Counted from the stretch's first letter, positions 53,709 to 62,835 are shown. The stretch is 64,000 nt of DNA from Streptomyces ortus (GCF_026341275.1 NZ_JAIFZO010000002.1:8541296-8605295), one strand, 5' to 3'. A program made the numbers and translations. Notes: generated from the letters alone by a model not told the origin.

Positions 53709-54746
53709 ATGACCAAACCTTCAGCCGCTGTCCCCGCCGCGTCAGCCGTCGGTGTACTGGGTACCGGTTCCTACCTGCCCGGCAACGTCATCGCCAACGA
53801 GGAGGTAGGAGCGCCCGCCGGGGCGACACCGGAGTGGATCCTGCAGCGCACCGGTATCCGCACACGCCGCTGGGCCAAGTCCGACGATGTCACCTCCGGC
53901 CTGGCCGCGATCGCCGCGCGCACGGCCCTCGCCGACGCCGGCATCGGCGCCGGCGACCTCTCCCTCGTTGTCGTGGCGACCTCCACCCCGGACTCGCCGC
54001 AGCCTCCCACGGCTGCCGCGGTCGCCGCCGAACTCGGCGTCCCGTCCGGCACGCCCGCCTATGACGTGAACGCCGTGTGCAGTGGCTTCGTCTTCGCACT
54101 GACCACAGCAGAGCGGATGCTGAACGGTACCGGGGGACACGCCCTGGTCGTCGGCGCGGACATCTACTCCCGCATCCTCGATCCGACCGACCGCCGCACC
54201 GCGGTCCTCTTCGGAGACGGCGCAGGCGCCGTCGTCCTGGGTCCCGTCTGCGGAGAGGGCGTGATCGCCACCCACCTGGCGTCGTTCCCCGACCACCGTG
54301 ACCTGATCCGCGTCCCGGCCGGCGGCAGCCGCATCCCGGCGTCACCCAGGTCCCTCGCGGAGGGTCTGCATTACTTCATGATGGACGGCCGGGCCGTGCG
54401 CGCCTTCGTCGAGGACCACGTCGCACCGATGATCCGCGACTTTCTGCACGAGCACGGTGTGCCTGCGTCCGGGGCGGACGGACCGCGTGTCCATTTCGTG
54501 CCGCACCAGGCCAACAGTCGCATGATCGAGAAGCTGGCGGCCGATCTGGGCTTCCCGCCGGAACGCACCCATGTGACGGTGCGGGAGTACGGCAACACCG
54601 GGGCGGCGTCGGTGCCCGTGACCCTCGACCACGCGGCGAGCGGGCTGGCTTCGGGCGATCTCGTTCTGCTGGCCGGCTTCGGCGGAGGCATGTCAGCCGG
54701 ACTGGCCCTGCTCGAATGGGAGCCCGCACCCACTCATCGCCTCTGA
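53709..54746 (+). CDS. NphT7-like acetoacetyl-CoA synthase (KAS III fold)
   Basis: Condensing enzyme of 345 residues. The catalytic triad is Cys124 in VNAVCSGFVFAL, His in FVPHQANSRMIEKLA and Asn in EYGNTGAASVPVTL. By sequence it could be a FabH, but its place at the end of a mevalonate operon matches NphT7 of Streptomyces sp. CL190, which condenses acetyl-CoA with malonyl-CoA, irreversibly feeding HMG-CoA synthase. ATG 53709 fits the family. It is the last gene of the operon. Confidence 0.88.
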   Translation: MTKPSAAVPAASAVGVLGTGSYLPGNVIANEEVGAPAGATPEWILQRTGIRTRRWAKSDDVTSGLAAIAARTALADAGIGAGDLSLVVVATSTPDSPQPPTAAAVAAELGVPSGTPAYDVNAVCSGFVFALTTAERMLNGTGGHALVVGADIYSRILDPTDRRTAVLFGDGAGAVVLGPVCGEGVIATHLASFPDHRDLIRVPAGGSRIPASPRSLAEGLHYFMMDGRAVRAFVEDHVAPMIRDFLHEHGVPASGADGPRVHFVPHQANSRMIEKLAADLGFPPERTHVTVREYGNTGAASVPVTLDHAASGLASGDLVLLAGFGGGMSAGLALLEWEPAPTHRL

Positions 54747-54790
54747 TCCCAGGTTGGTGCACGCCCTCGTCGGACGGCCGGCCATCCTGG

Positions 54791-54915
54791 TCAGTCGCCC
54801 AGCACTGCCAGGGCGTCGACCTCCACGAGCAGTCCCGGCGGAAGCTGCATGTAGACGGTGGTGCGAGCGGGGAACGGCTCACCGACGGCTGCGGCGTACG
54901 CCTGGTTCATCTCGG
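54791..54915 (-). pseudogene. C-terminal fragment of a RidA/YjgF-family protein
   Basis: On the minus strand AEMNQAYAAAVGEPFPARTTVYMQLP(...)VEVDALAVLGD is the end of a RidA enamine deaminase, including the ARTTV block with its conserved Arg. The first two-thirds of the protein are absent: just upstream the sequence switches abruptly to a kinase remnant on the other strand. Confidence 0.75.
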
Positions 54916-55333
54916 CCAGGACAACCTGGGCCGGATTGTCCTGCGTGAGCGGGACCGGCCGGGTGCCGCGAACATCGGCCTGATCGACCTGACCGCCCGC
55001 TACGCCCTGGACGCCGGCTACCACGTGGTCGTCGAAGGCATCCTCTACGCCGACCACTACGGCGACATGCTCGCCAAGCTGCGCACCGATCATCGTGGCC
55101 CGACCCACGGCTACTACCTGCACGTGCCGTTCGAGCAGAGCCTCGCCCGGCACGCCACCAAACCGATCGCGAGCGAGGTCGGCGAGCCGCAGTTGCGGGA
55201 GTGGTACCGGGAGCTCGATCTCCTGCCCGGCGCCGCCGAGACCGTCATCGGCGCCGACAGCACCTTGGAGGAGACCCTCGACCACATCATGCTCGACTCC
55301 GGCTTCGCTGGCCTTCCCGCACTCGACCGTTGA
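54916..55333 (+). pseudogene. C-terminal fragment of a P-loop kinase-like protein
   Basis: QDNLGRIVLRERDRPGAANIGL, DAGYHVVVEGILYADHYGDML and GPTHGYYLHVPFEQSLARHA match the second half of AAA_33-type P-loop kinases common in actinobacteria. The N-terminal Walker A region is missing; the sequence starts at a junction with a RidA fragment. The remaining frame is open to the stop at 55333, but no proper start is present. Confidence 0.75.
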
Positions 55334-55436
55334 GCGTCCCTGCCCGGTACGGACTGTCACAGGGGTGCGGCATCATCGCCAGATGGCCGCCACACCAGCC
55401 CCGCCTTCGGGGATGACGCCGCAAGAGCTGGGTGTG

Positions 55437-56435
55437 TCAATTTAACGGCAGATCCCCGCTGAGCAGCGCGGCGCCCAGCGGTGTCAGGGTATGGATGACA
55501 TGAGCACCGACACGCTGGCTGTGTGCCAGGTCCACCTCCCGTAGGGCAGCTACGTGTTCGCTTGCCGAGGAGGCCGAAATGCCCAGGCGCCGGGCGATCT
55601 CCCCGGTGGTCGCGGTGGCATCTAAAGAGGCCAGCACCCGAGCGCGGGTCCGGCCGATCAGGGCGGCCAATGCTTCGGTGCGCCGGTTGCGGGTGACCTC
55701 CGGCGCCCAGGTTGTGGGATGGGCAACGGGGTAGGCGAGAACTTGCGGCAGGGTGGGATCGGCCAGCGCAATGGGAGTGTTCCAGCAAAAGTGCGAAGGG
55801 ATCAGCCGCACACCACGTCCGCCGAGATGCAGATCCCGATCCTCCGGGTACCGCACATGCAGCACAGGAGGCCGCCAAACCATCAGCGGACGTAAAGAGT
55901 CCAACAACCCGTGGACCCCGTGATTGCGCAGGATACGAGCCCGCAGGGCCCGGTCGGCCTCGGTGGTTCTCAGCATCTGAGGCCACTCCGGCGCCACGAT
56001 CGCGCGATGCACCAGCCGGAACGCTGTCGTGACTTCATGCATCACCGTCCGGTCACCTGCGGCGAGACCATACGCCCAATGTGGCAATGTCTGGGCGCCC
56101 GCCAGCCGGTCCAGTTCCTGGTGCAGGCGTGGCCGAGGGGTGGCAAGCAATTCCTCCATGGCAGCTTCCAGACCGCTGACCGAGGCACCTGGTGTCAGGA
56201 AATCAGGCCAGTAACCTGAAGCGGGTGCAAGGGCGGAGAGCATCCTGATCGGTCCGGCCAGTCCCTTTGCAGCCAGTTCGGTCCGTGCGGTGCGCCGCCA
56301 GCGGGCGAAGACGGGCAGGCCTCGCCTCGGAGTGGTCAAGTGATGCAGGCTCAGCAGAGTCTCCCAGGCCGGGTCCGGCTCACACGCCAGGTAGACCCGG
56401 GCTAAGTCCGCGTCCGTGAAGTGAATACGCAGCAT
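55437..56435 (-). CDS. ArsR-like winged-helix regulator, copy 1
   Basis: Regulator of 332 residues. The long N-terminal domain (MLRIHFTDADLARVYLACEP, PDFLTPGASVSGLEAAM, HGLLDSLRPLMVWRPPVLHV) is of an actinobacterial family of unknown function, and the C-terminal 80 residues form an ArsR-type helix-turn-helix (LIGRTRARVLASLDA, TGEIARRLGISASSASEHVA). The ATG at 56435 matches the start of its paralogue at 61053 exactly in position. No obvious target gene is adjacent: an ISL3 element lies on one side and the kinase remnant on the other. Confidence 0.88.
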   Translation of the reverse strand: MLRIHFTDADLARVYLACEPDPAWETLLSLHHLTTPRRGLPVFARWRRTARTELAAKGLAGPIRMLSALAPASGYWPDFLTPGASVSGLEAAMEELLATPRPRLHQELDRLAGAQTLPHWAYGLAAGDRTVMHEVTTAFRLVHRAIVAPEWPQMLRTTEADRALRARILRNHGVHGLLDSLRPLMVWRPPVLHVRYPEDRDLHLGGRGVRLIPSHFCWNTPIALADPTLPQVLAYPVAHPTTWAPEVTRNRRTEALAALIGRTRARVLASLDATATTGEIARRLGISASSASEHVAALREVDLAHSQRVGAHVIHTLTPLGAALLSGDLPLN

Positions 56436-56743
56436 GCTTCGCCCCCGCTTCCCGTTGACATTGCCAGCCCTACCGGCGGTCGTTCCGGGCGGTGCGGCGG
56501 TTGCCCAGCGTTGCACGGAGAAGGCTCATCTGACGATGCGCCGACAATAAGAATATAGGCCCACGCGATACAGAGACTTTTATAATCGCAGGTCAAGTAC
56601 ATGTTCGATGTCTGGCCGAGGGGGATGGCAGGGCCGGACTTGCATCAACGGCAACTCCCAGCAGGTGCCCTGTGGGACTTCACACGAGTTTGCTTTGCTG
56701 GTCGGGGCATGGTGAACAATCCGAGTTCGGGCTCGGCGAGAAC

Positions 56744-58436
56744 GGGGACTGTAAATCGTTCGGCTCTTCCAAGATTTTCGTAAGCGTTGATCGTCCGGAC
56801 CGGGCTTCAGTTGAGCAGGACGATCTGGCGCAGGAGGCGGTGGCCGGCGCGGCCGTACATCAGGCGCTTGAGTAACTTGATCTTCGTGTTGGCGCCTTCG
56901 GTGCGGCCGTTGTGCCAGGGCAGGGTAAGGGCGGCCTCGACGGCGGCACGGTCGCGCTCCAGGCCGTTCGCGAAGGAATACAGAAAGGGCAGATCAGCGC
57001 CGCGGGTCCGGTTGATCCAGGCCGTCAGCTTTCCGGCGTTGTCCTCGTGCGGAACCAGCAGCTCGGCGAAGGTACGGATCTGGTCGGCCAGCACGCTCAT
57101 CTCGGGGCAGGCGCCAGTGAGCCGGTCGCGGAGGACGCGTCCGTGCTCGTCGAGGTGGTTGGGGCGGCAGGTGAGCAGGCCTGTGGCCTTGCGGGGTGAC
57201 AGGGCTGCGTAGTCGGCCTCGACGCGTCCTTGGTTGATGTAGCGGACGAGGAGGTTGGCGCTGCCGGTGTAGCCCTGTTCCCGGACCTCCGCCAGCAGGT
57301 GGGTAACGGGGACGGCCGGGTCCTCGATGCGGCGTCTGCGCAGGTGGTCGCGGGAGGGGTCGACCAGGCAGGACCGGTAGACGGGGGCGCGGATCATGCG
57401 GTCCGGCTCGCTGTGGCGGGCATAGCGCTTGACGGTGTTGAGCGATACGCCGAGACGGCGGGCGCAGACGAGCAGGCCGACGCCCTGGTCGAGGAGGTCG
57501 TGGACCTGCCGCCATCCTCTCGCGGGTGGTGGTGGCGCTTTTGCCCTCGGGCAGCGGCGGGCCGACTTTGCTCCAGCAGGAGGCGTGTGCGCCGACCTCC
57601 TTCAGCGCGGTTCCTGTCAGTCCGTGCCAGAGGTGCCAGCGGTCGCCGACCTGCACAATCGTCTGATCGGCGTCGGTGGTGGCCTGGGCGAAGGAGCCTG
57701 AGCCGTCCCGGCACACCACGCGGACGCCGGGATGCTCACGCAGCCAGGCGGTCACCGACCCCGCCAGGCGATCGGGCCACACGTCGATGCGCTCACCGGT
57801 GTCCGCGTTCGTGATGACAGTGGCATAGCGGTGGCCCTTGAGCAGGGCGAATTCGTCGATCCCGGCCACCACGGGCGTGGGCCGGCCGGGCAGCGGCATG
57901 CGCATCAGACAGTTCAGCACCGACGCCGCGGACAGCCTCTGGTGCAGCACCGTGAGCAGCCTGGCACCGGCCGAGCCAGCCAGTACTGCAGCGACCGCCT
58001 CGACTGTCCTCCGCAGCGCTGGCGTCCTGCGCTGGTAGCGCTCCGTCAGTCCGTCGACCTGCTCGACGAACGTTGTCCTCGGGCAGGCCGGGTTCTCGCA
58101 GTACAGCCGCCGCACCGAAAGATCGATCACCACGGGCCGCCCGCCGACCGACTCGTCCGTGACGTGACGCACATACCGCGAGTGCACCCAGTCCGACCAT
58201 TGACCACACCCTGGGCACGCATGGCGCACATCTTCCCTTGTGAACGCGGTGATCCTCACGGCCACCGGGTTGGCATCCACCCGCTCAACTCGTAACCCCG
58301 CCAGCCGGGGCAACAGCTCGTCAAGGGTGACGTCACACACCACCAGCCTGGCACGGGCAGTCCGAGTCACACGGCCAATCGCCAGAACGATCAACGCCTA
58401 CGAAAATCTTGGAAGAGCCGCTCGTTTGACAGACCC
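56744..58436. mobile_element. ISL3-family insertion element
   Basis: Long inverted ends: GGCTCTTCCAAGATTTTCG with TAAGCGTTGATCGT from 56762 to 56794, and its near-exact reverse complement at 58387-58419 (33 bases, 2 mismatches). Outside these the ends GGGGACTGTAAATCG (left) and GGGTCTGTCAAACGAG (right, reverse complement) are only partly alike, so the left end is worn. Total length is about 1.7 kb with one transposase gene. No clear 8-base target duplication was found. Confidence 0.85.
56807..58394 (-). pseudogene. ISL3-family transposase, frameshifted
   Basis: The transposase has the N-terminal zinc-finger CPGCGQWSDWVHSRY and CENPACPRTTF, the DDE domain start VAGIDEFALLKGHRY and DRWHLWHGL, and the C-terminus LPWHNGRTEGANTKIKLLKR with YGRAGHRLLRQ. 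Near 57515 one extra base separates the N-terminal frame (ends in REDG-like nonsense or runs to 56994) from the C-terminal frame (open to 56807). A later GTG at 58340 is the more typical start. The element is probably immobile unless the shift is a sequencing error. Confidence 0.87.
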
Positions 58437-58552
58437 TTAACGGGAGGGAATGGGACGCCACGACGACGATGCCGTCGGTCTCGTGGACGAGACCGACGAC
58501 ATCAAGGAGTGGTCCGGCGAGCTCGGCAGTGCCGCTCTCGGCAGTGCTGTTC

Positions 58553-58954
58553 TCAGCAGTGCCGCAGACCGCGCGCGCTCGGATCGGCGTCGAAGGAGGA
58601 CGGTGTGTTGACCCAGTCCGCCGGGACGTAGCCCCAGCCGTCGTAGCCAGGAGCGGTCCAGTCACCCTTGGTGTGGTACCAGGTGGTGTTGCCGCCGCCG
58701 TGCAGTCCACCATAGGTCCAGCAGTCGAACCAGCTGAAGGTGGAATAGAGCTGCCCCGTTATATTCGCTTCGTGGTAGGCGCCCGAGCGCAGAATGGCGG
58801 GGGCTCCGTTCTCGCACCACAGCCGGCCGTCGCTCGCCCGAACTCCGCACTCGGCGCTGGCAGCGGCACTGGCCGAAGGGGCGGCGATCATACCGCCCAC
58901 TGTCAGGGCGAGGGCTGCCGTCCAGAGGGAGAGGTACTTCCTGGTCCTGGTCAT
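58553..58954 (-). CDS. Small secreted SH3-like protein
   Basis: Exported protein of 133 residues. A signal peptide (TRTRKYLSLWTAALALTVGG, cleavage near SASA-AAS) precedes a mature part with four Cys (ECGVR, LWCENG, WFDCWTYG, LRHC) and the SH3b-like block NTTWYHTKGDW...WGYVPADWVNT. Such small bacterial SH3-like proteins are secreted by Streptomyces in large numbers; some bind cell wall. The end, SFDADPSARGLRHC, is echoed by SPDNQLPGVAQC in the neighbouring beta-lactamase-fold protein. Both genes point the same way, 99 bases apart. Confidence 0.85.
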   Translation of the reverse strand: MTRTRKYLSLWTAALALTVGGMIAAPSASAAASAECGVRASDGRLWCENGAPAILRSGAYHEANITGQLYSTFSWFDCWTYGGLHGGGNTTWYHTKGDWTAPGYDGWGYVPADWVNTPSSFDADPSARGLRHC

Positions 58955-59053
58955 TCACTGTCCTTTTCTCACTGGTTTTCGAGTTCGACCGAAAGGTGCC
59001 GGGTGCCTGCCCGGCTCTTCCCGCAGGCCCTTCGCAGCACCGTGATGCACTGC

Positions 59054-60211
59054 TCAGCACTGCGCGACGCCGGGCAGTTGATTGTCCGGACTGCTCATGT
59101 AGATGTTGCTGACATAGCCCCCGTACTGAGGCAGGTAGGCCCACCACTCGTTGGTGTAGGGCGGGACCGAGACGGTCTCCCCTCGCGTCTGGCAGCCGAC
59201 GAGCACCTCGACCCCGGCGGGGAGCTGGAGAAGCGGGTCGCGGGTGGTATTGGGCTCGGGGCGGACGTTGACACCGGAGCTCCAGGTGCCGAACCACGTG
59301 CCCGCCGGTCGTACGCCACCGGGAACGTTCAGCGAACGGGTCAGCCTGCCCAGGTCGGTGTACGCCTTGCCGTACGAGGTGCCGACGTCGTGCAGGGTGT
59401 ACACGGCCACGATGGAGCGGTCACCGGAGCCCACCGTCCCGGTCGCGTGCAGCGCCGGTTTCGTCAGGTCGACGGACGCTGCCTTGCCGTTGAGGGCCGA
59501 CGTGGCGGGGCGGCACGTACCTTGCTCGATGTCGCCGAAACCCGACCAGCCCTGTTTCACGGCCCACGGCTTGTTGAAGGAGCCCGCGATACCGAAGTGC
59601 TGGTCGAAGTGGTCGGTGGCGGAGCAGCGTGTGGACAGCTTCAGATTACCCATGATCAGTTCGCGAACGCGGGCGGGCGCCGTGTCCAGCAGGTAACGGT
59701 AGATCTTCACCGTGTCCGCGGCCGTCAAGGCTGTGTAGCCCCACATGCCGTCCTGGTTGGCCGGCGGCGGGGTCGTGTTGCTGGAGAGGGACAGCTCACG
59801 GGCCATCCGGGTGACGATCGAGCCCCCGCCGTTACGCACCCAGAATTCGCTGGCCGCGTCGTCGTCGCTGCTGCGCAGCATGGAGTTCCACTTGGCCTGG
59901 TCACCGGACGGGATCTGGTAGTCCGGACCGCGGTTCCAGAGGTAGTCCAGCGCGATCAGCAGTTTGACCACGGAGGCCGACCGGAACTGCATGTTCGGGT
60001 TCAGCTGCTCGGTGAAGGTGCCGGTCTGCCGGTCGAAGACGGCGACTCCCGCCGTCACACCGGCCGGCACGGTGACACCGGCCGCGTCACGTGGCGCGGA
60101 CGACGCCGCGTTCGTTGCCGCGGTGGCCGAAGGACTGAGCAGGGCGGTCATCACGGCCATGACCACGGCACACAGCACTGCTACGGAACGCCATCTGCTC
60201 CATCGGAACAT
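59054..60211 (-). CDS. Secreted serine beta-lactamase-fold protein with C-terminal SH3-like domain
   Basis: Exported protein of 385 residues. A signal peptide ends near SATA, followed by a class A beta-lactamase/penicillin-binding fold with the SxxK motif SASVVKLLIALDYL, an SDD-type second motif in LRSSDDDAASEFW and a KQGWSGF (K-[TSQ]-G-like) third motif. Residues about 305-385 (GTWSSGVNVRPEPN, WWAYLPQYGGYVSNIYM, GVAQC) form an SH3b-like tail as in the small neighbour. It may be a wall-associated DD-peptidase-like or inactive ligand-binding protein; antibiotic hydrolysis is not shown. The start lies four bases from the stop of a small upstream frame. Confidence 0.82.
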   Translation of the reverse strand: MFRWSRWRSVAVLCAVVMAVMTALLSPSATAATNAASSAPRDAAGVTVPAGVTAGVAVFDRQTGTFTEQLNPNMQFRSASVVKLLIALDYLWNRGPDYQIPSGDQAKWNSMLRSSDDDAASEFWVRNGGGSIVTRMARELSLSSNTTPPPANQDGMWGYTALTAADTVKIYRYLLDTAPARVRELIMGNLKLSTRCSATDHFDQHFGIAGSFNKPWAVKQGWSGFGDIEQGTCRPATSALNGKAASVDLTKPALHATGTVGSGDRSIVAVYTLHDVGTSYGKAYTDLGRLTRSLNVPGGVRPAGTWFGTWSSGVNVRPEPNTTRDPLLQLPAGVEVLVGCQTRGETVSVPPYTNEWWAYLPQYGGYVSNIYMSSPDNQLPGVAQC

Positions 60212-60214
60212 GGC

Positions 60215-60397
60215 TCAGTACCGCTTCGTGCGGTCGAGGACGTTGCCGCCGCACACCGGCGCAGCGCGGGACATCCGCCCGTCGGGATTGTCGCCGGTGC
60301 CGTGGCCCACGGCGGTCGGGTGGGCCGCGTCCGGTGCGATGGGCGACAGGCCGCCAGCCGCCGTGCCGAGCAACCGCAGTGAACGCGAGGTGCGCAT
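60215..60397 (-). CDS. Possible small exported peptide gene upstream of the lactamase-fold protein
   Basis: Open frame of 60 codons. It starts MRTSRSLRLLGTAAGG, with a basic start and weak hydrophobic stretch, and ends VCGGNVLDRTKRY with one Cys. A GGGGAA site precedes its ATG and its stop is four bases from the next start, suggesting translational coupling. No family is recognised and coding is not certain. Confidence 0.45.
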   Translation of the reverse strand: MRTSRSLRLLGTAAGGLSPIAPDAAHPTAVGHGTGDNPDGRMSRAAPVCGGNVLDRTKRY

Positions 60398-61052
60398 GGT
60401 GAGTTCCCCGTCTCTGTCGGTGGTGGTCCGGCCGGGTGGGCCGGGCCTGCCGAGAAGTCTCACCTTGGCCGCGTTCCGGTGACAATCGGTTTCGGCGTAC
60501 GCCGAAAGTCCTCACTGCACCGGCCGCGAGGACTGCACTGGGGTTCTTGTCATCATCGACGTCATAGCCGTTCGGCCTGATCGCGCTGGTCGGATCCGCC
60601 CGAGGTGCTGACTCTCGCTCGACTGTGCTGGAGTTTTTCACGAGGCGTCCGTCGGTCGTCTCACTGTGTGCCGAGACACGGCCGCGCAGAGCCCTGTCTG
60701 AGAGCACCGGAACGAGAAGGCTTCAGGCACGGAAGTGAGAATCAGCAGAGAGCCGCAAGTTACACGCCGGAGAGTTGTACCTTGCCGCAAGTTGGTGTCG
60801 GCCATCGCCGACATTCGAAGCCGCGCAGGGCGTATCGCTGCGCAAGCGTCGGTCGACAAGGCAGTTGGGCCGAACATCACCGGCGGTGTGGACTCCTAGA
60901 GAGGCCTGCCGGTAGCCGGTGGCCGGCTTCTCGGTGCGGGGGGGCGTCATGTGGCGCGCGTCTCAATCATGCCTTGTCCGTGCAGGTTGGGTCGGTCACT
61001 GTCGTAGTGATCATCTCGTCCCGCCCGATGACCGACCACCATCGGAGACCTC
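60398..61052. other. Gene-free region between the lactamase-fold gene and regulator copy 2
   Basis: No supported gene, remnant or strong hairpin. Overlapping short open frames in several phases look non-coding. It must hold the divergent promoters of the minus-strand secreted-protein unit and of the regulator at 61053. Confidence 0.45.
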
Positions 61053-62048
61053 ATGCTGCGGGTCCACTTCACCGCTGACGACCTCGCACGCGTACGCGTC
61101 GCGGCCGCCCCCGATCCCCTGTGGGAGATCACCAACAGTTTCCAAGCGCTGATCAGCAAGGACGCGCCGCTGCTGTTCGGGCAGTGGCGCACACTCGTGC
61201 GGCCGCGGATGGGACGGGCACACAGCCTGCTGGCCGCTCTGCTGCCACCCAGGGGGTACTCCCCGGACTTCCTCACCCCTGATCTGCGGGGCTCCTTCGA
61301 CCTGGCGGCTGCGATCGAGACGGTGCTCGGCACACCCCGGATTCGGTTGCGTCGCGATCTGGCCCTGTTTGCCGCCTCCGCACACCGTGCACAGCCGATG
61401 CCGCCCCTGACGCGAACTCTGGCAGAGGGCGAGCCCGCAGCGCTGCGCCGGCTCGGCTCCTCCCTGCAGGCTCAGCACCACAGCGCGCTCGCCCCGTTCT
61501 GGGACCAGATCCGGACCCAGGTGGACGCCGACCGGGCGATACGTGCCCGGTCGGTGCTGGACGGCGGCACCGACGGCCTGCTGGCAGGATTCCGTCCCGT
61601 GCTGCGCTGGCATCCGCCCGTGCTGGAGGCCGACTACCCGGTCCCGCGCAACGTGTACCTGCGCGGGCGGGGGCTGCTGCTCCAGCCGTCCTTCTTCTGC
61701 CTGCGCAGACCCGTCACGGTCGCCGACGAGACGCTCACGCCCGTCCTGGTCTACCCCATCCAGCACACTCTCGGCTGGGCCCAGGAGAGCGCCGGCACCG
61801 AAGACGACACGTCCCTGGGGGCGCTCATCGGCCGGACCCGCGCCGCCATCCTGGAGAACGTTGTCACGGGGGCAACGACCGGTGAGCTCGCCCTGCGCCT
61901 GAACGTCTCCGGCGCCGCGGTCAGCCAGCACACGGCCGTCCTGCGCCGCGCCGGCCTGCTGGTGAGCATGCGCCGCGGCAGGCACGTCCTGCACACCAGT
62001 ACGCCCACGGGCCTCGCTCTCCTCGAGGGTGTGCGCCCTTCCGTTTAA
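61053..62048 (+). CDS. ArsR-like winged-helix regulator, copy 2
   Basis: Regulator of 331 residues, a clear paralogue of the protein at 55437-56435: MLRVHFTADDLARVRVAAAP, YSPDFLTPDLRGSFDL, GLLAGFRPVLRWHPPVLEADY and the C-terminal ArsR-type HTH (LIGRTRAAILENVV, TGELALRLNVSGAAVSQHTA). The ATG at 61053 follows a GGAGA-type site. It is 82 bases upstream of, and in line with, a small secreted protein gene that it may regulate. Confidence 0.88.
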   Translation: MLRVHFTADDLARVRVAAAPDPLWEITNSFQALISKDAPLLFGQWRTLVRPRMGRAHSLLAALLPPRGYSPDFLTPDLRGSFDLAAAIETVLGTPRIRLRRDLALFAASAHRAQPMPPLTRTLAEGEPAALRRLGSSLQAQHHSALAPFWDQIRTQVDADRAIRARSVLDGGTDGLLAGFRPVLRWHPPVLEADYPVPRNVYLRGRGLLLQPSFFCLRRPVTVADETLTPVLVYPIQHTLGWAQESAGTEDDTSLGALIGRTRAAILENVVTGATTGELALRLNVSGAAVSQHTAVLRRAGLLVSMRRGRHVLHTSTPTGLALLEGVRPSV

Positions 62049-62130
62049 GGCACCGCTTCAACATGTCGCGCAGGACACGCCAGCAGGAACAGCCTTGAGG
62101 TACGCACCAACGACCAGGGGAGTTCAACGA

Positions 62131-62634
62131 ATGCGTACAGCACGTGCCCAGCGTTCTGTCCTTGGCGTCCTCGGCGCCTTGCTTCTGGCTCTGGCGGCCG
62201 TGTTCGCCGCCGGACCCGCCCAGGCTGCATCGCCCTCACCCGGCGCCGCAGCCGACCAGCGTTTCATCGCCCCGCCCGCACCGTCGGACGCTCAGGCTCG
62301 CGCCTCCCTCGCCGCGGCGTCCCCGGGCATCTCGCCGGCGGTCAACACCCAGCACGTACCGTCGGGCGGCTCGTTCAGCTGTGGCGACGGAAACTTCTGC
62401 GCCGCAGTGTGGGACCCGACCACAAGCGACTGGAAAATCTTCTTCCTCTTCGCCTGCCAGCGATACTCCGTCTCGAACTGGCTCGGCGACGGCGCCTACT
62501 ACAACCAGCAGACCGGCAACGCCACGGCAAGCATCTACGGCCAGAGCGGCAACGTCCTGGTCAGCGCCCCGGCTGACGGCGGCATCAGCCACGGCATCAA
62601 CTGGGACGCCGTCTGGTCCATCCGCAACTGCTGA
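62131..62634 (+). CDS. Small secreted protein of unknown function
   Basis: Exported protein of 167 residues. A signal peptide (TARAQRSVLGVLGALLLALA, cleavage near AQA) precedes a mature domain with Cys at FSCGDGNFCAAVW, FLFACQRYSV and the C-terminal IRNC, probably two disulphides. The Trp/Tyr/Asn-rich pattern (WLGDGAYYNQQTGNATASIY) recalls small Streptomyces proteins similar to peptidase-inhibitor or lectin-like folds; none is secure. It follows regulator copy 2 and is closed by a strong double terminator. Confidence 0.8.
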   Translation: MRTARAQRSVLGVLGALLLALAAVFAAGPAQAASPSPGAAADQRFIAPPAPSDAQARASLAAASPGISPAVNTQHVPSGGSFSCGDGNFCAAVWDPTTSDWKIFFLFACQRYSVSNWLGDGAYYNQQTGNATASIYGQSGNVLVSAPADGGISHGINWDAVWSIRNC

Positions 62635-62652
62635 CTCACCAGCACACCAGCC

Positions 62653-62712
62653 AAGGGGCTCGGAGCGTCTACAGCTCCGAGCCCCTTGCCGTGCCAGGTT
62701 CGCCTGGCACGG
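62653..62712 (+). terminator. Tandem hairpin terminators
   Basis: First stem: perfect 14-base arms AAGGGGCTCGGAGC (62653-62666) and GCTCCGAGCCCCTT (62674-62687). Second stem: CCGTGCCAGG (62689-62698), TTCG loop, CCTGGCACGG (62703-62712). Together a strong transcription end after the secreted protein gene. Confidence 0.85.
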
Positions 62713-62775
62713 TGCCCCACTGCCCCAGGCACGGCCGAACCCCATCAGGTCGGCAGAGTCGCGCGGCCCACATCG

Positions 62776-62835
62776 GCAAAACTTGCTTCCAGCAGCATGA
62801 TTTGTGCAAAAGTTGCGAACAGCAGCAAGTTTTGC
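62776..62835. repeat. Inverted repeat GCAAAACTTGCT / AGCAAGTTTTGC
   Basis: Perfect 12-base arms at 62776-62787 and 62824-62835, with a related third half-site (GCAAAAGTTGC) between them. It lies in a gene-free, A+T-richer region. It could be a protein-binding cluster, a recombination site or the end of a small element. Confidence 0.7.

Noticed and set aside
57490..57530. Programmed frameshift in the ISL3 transposase
   Set aside because: No slippery A/T heptamer; ISL3 elements normally have one open frame, so a plain indel is likelier.
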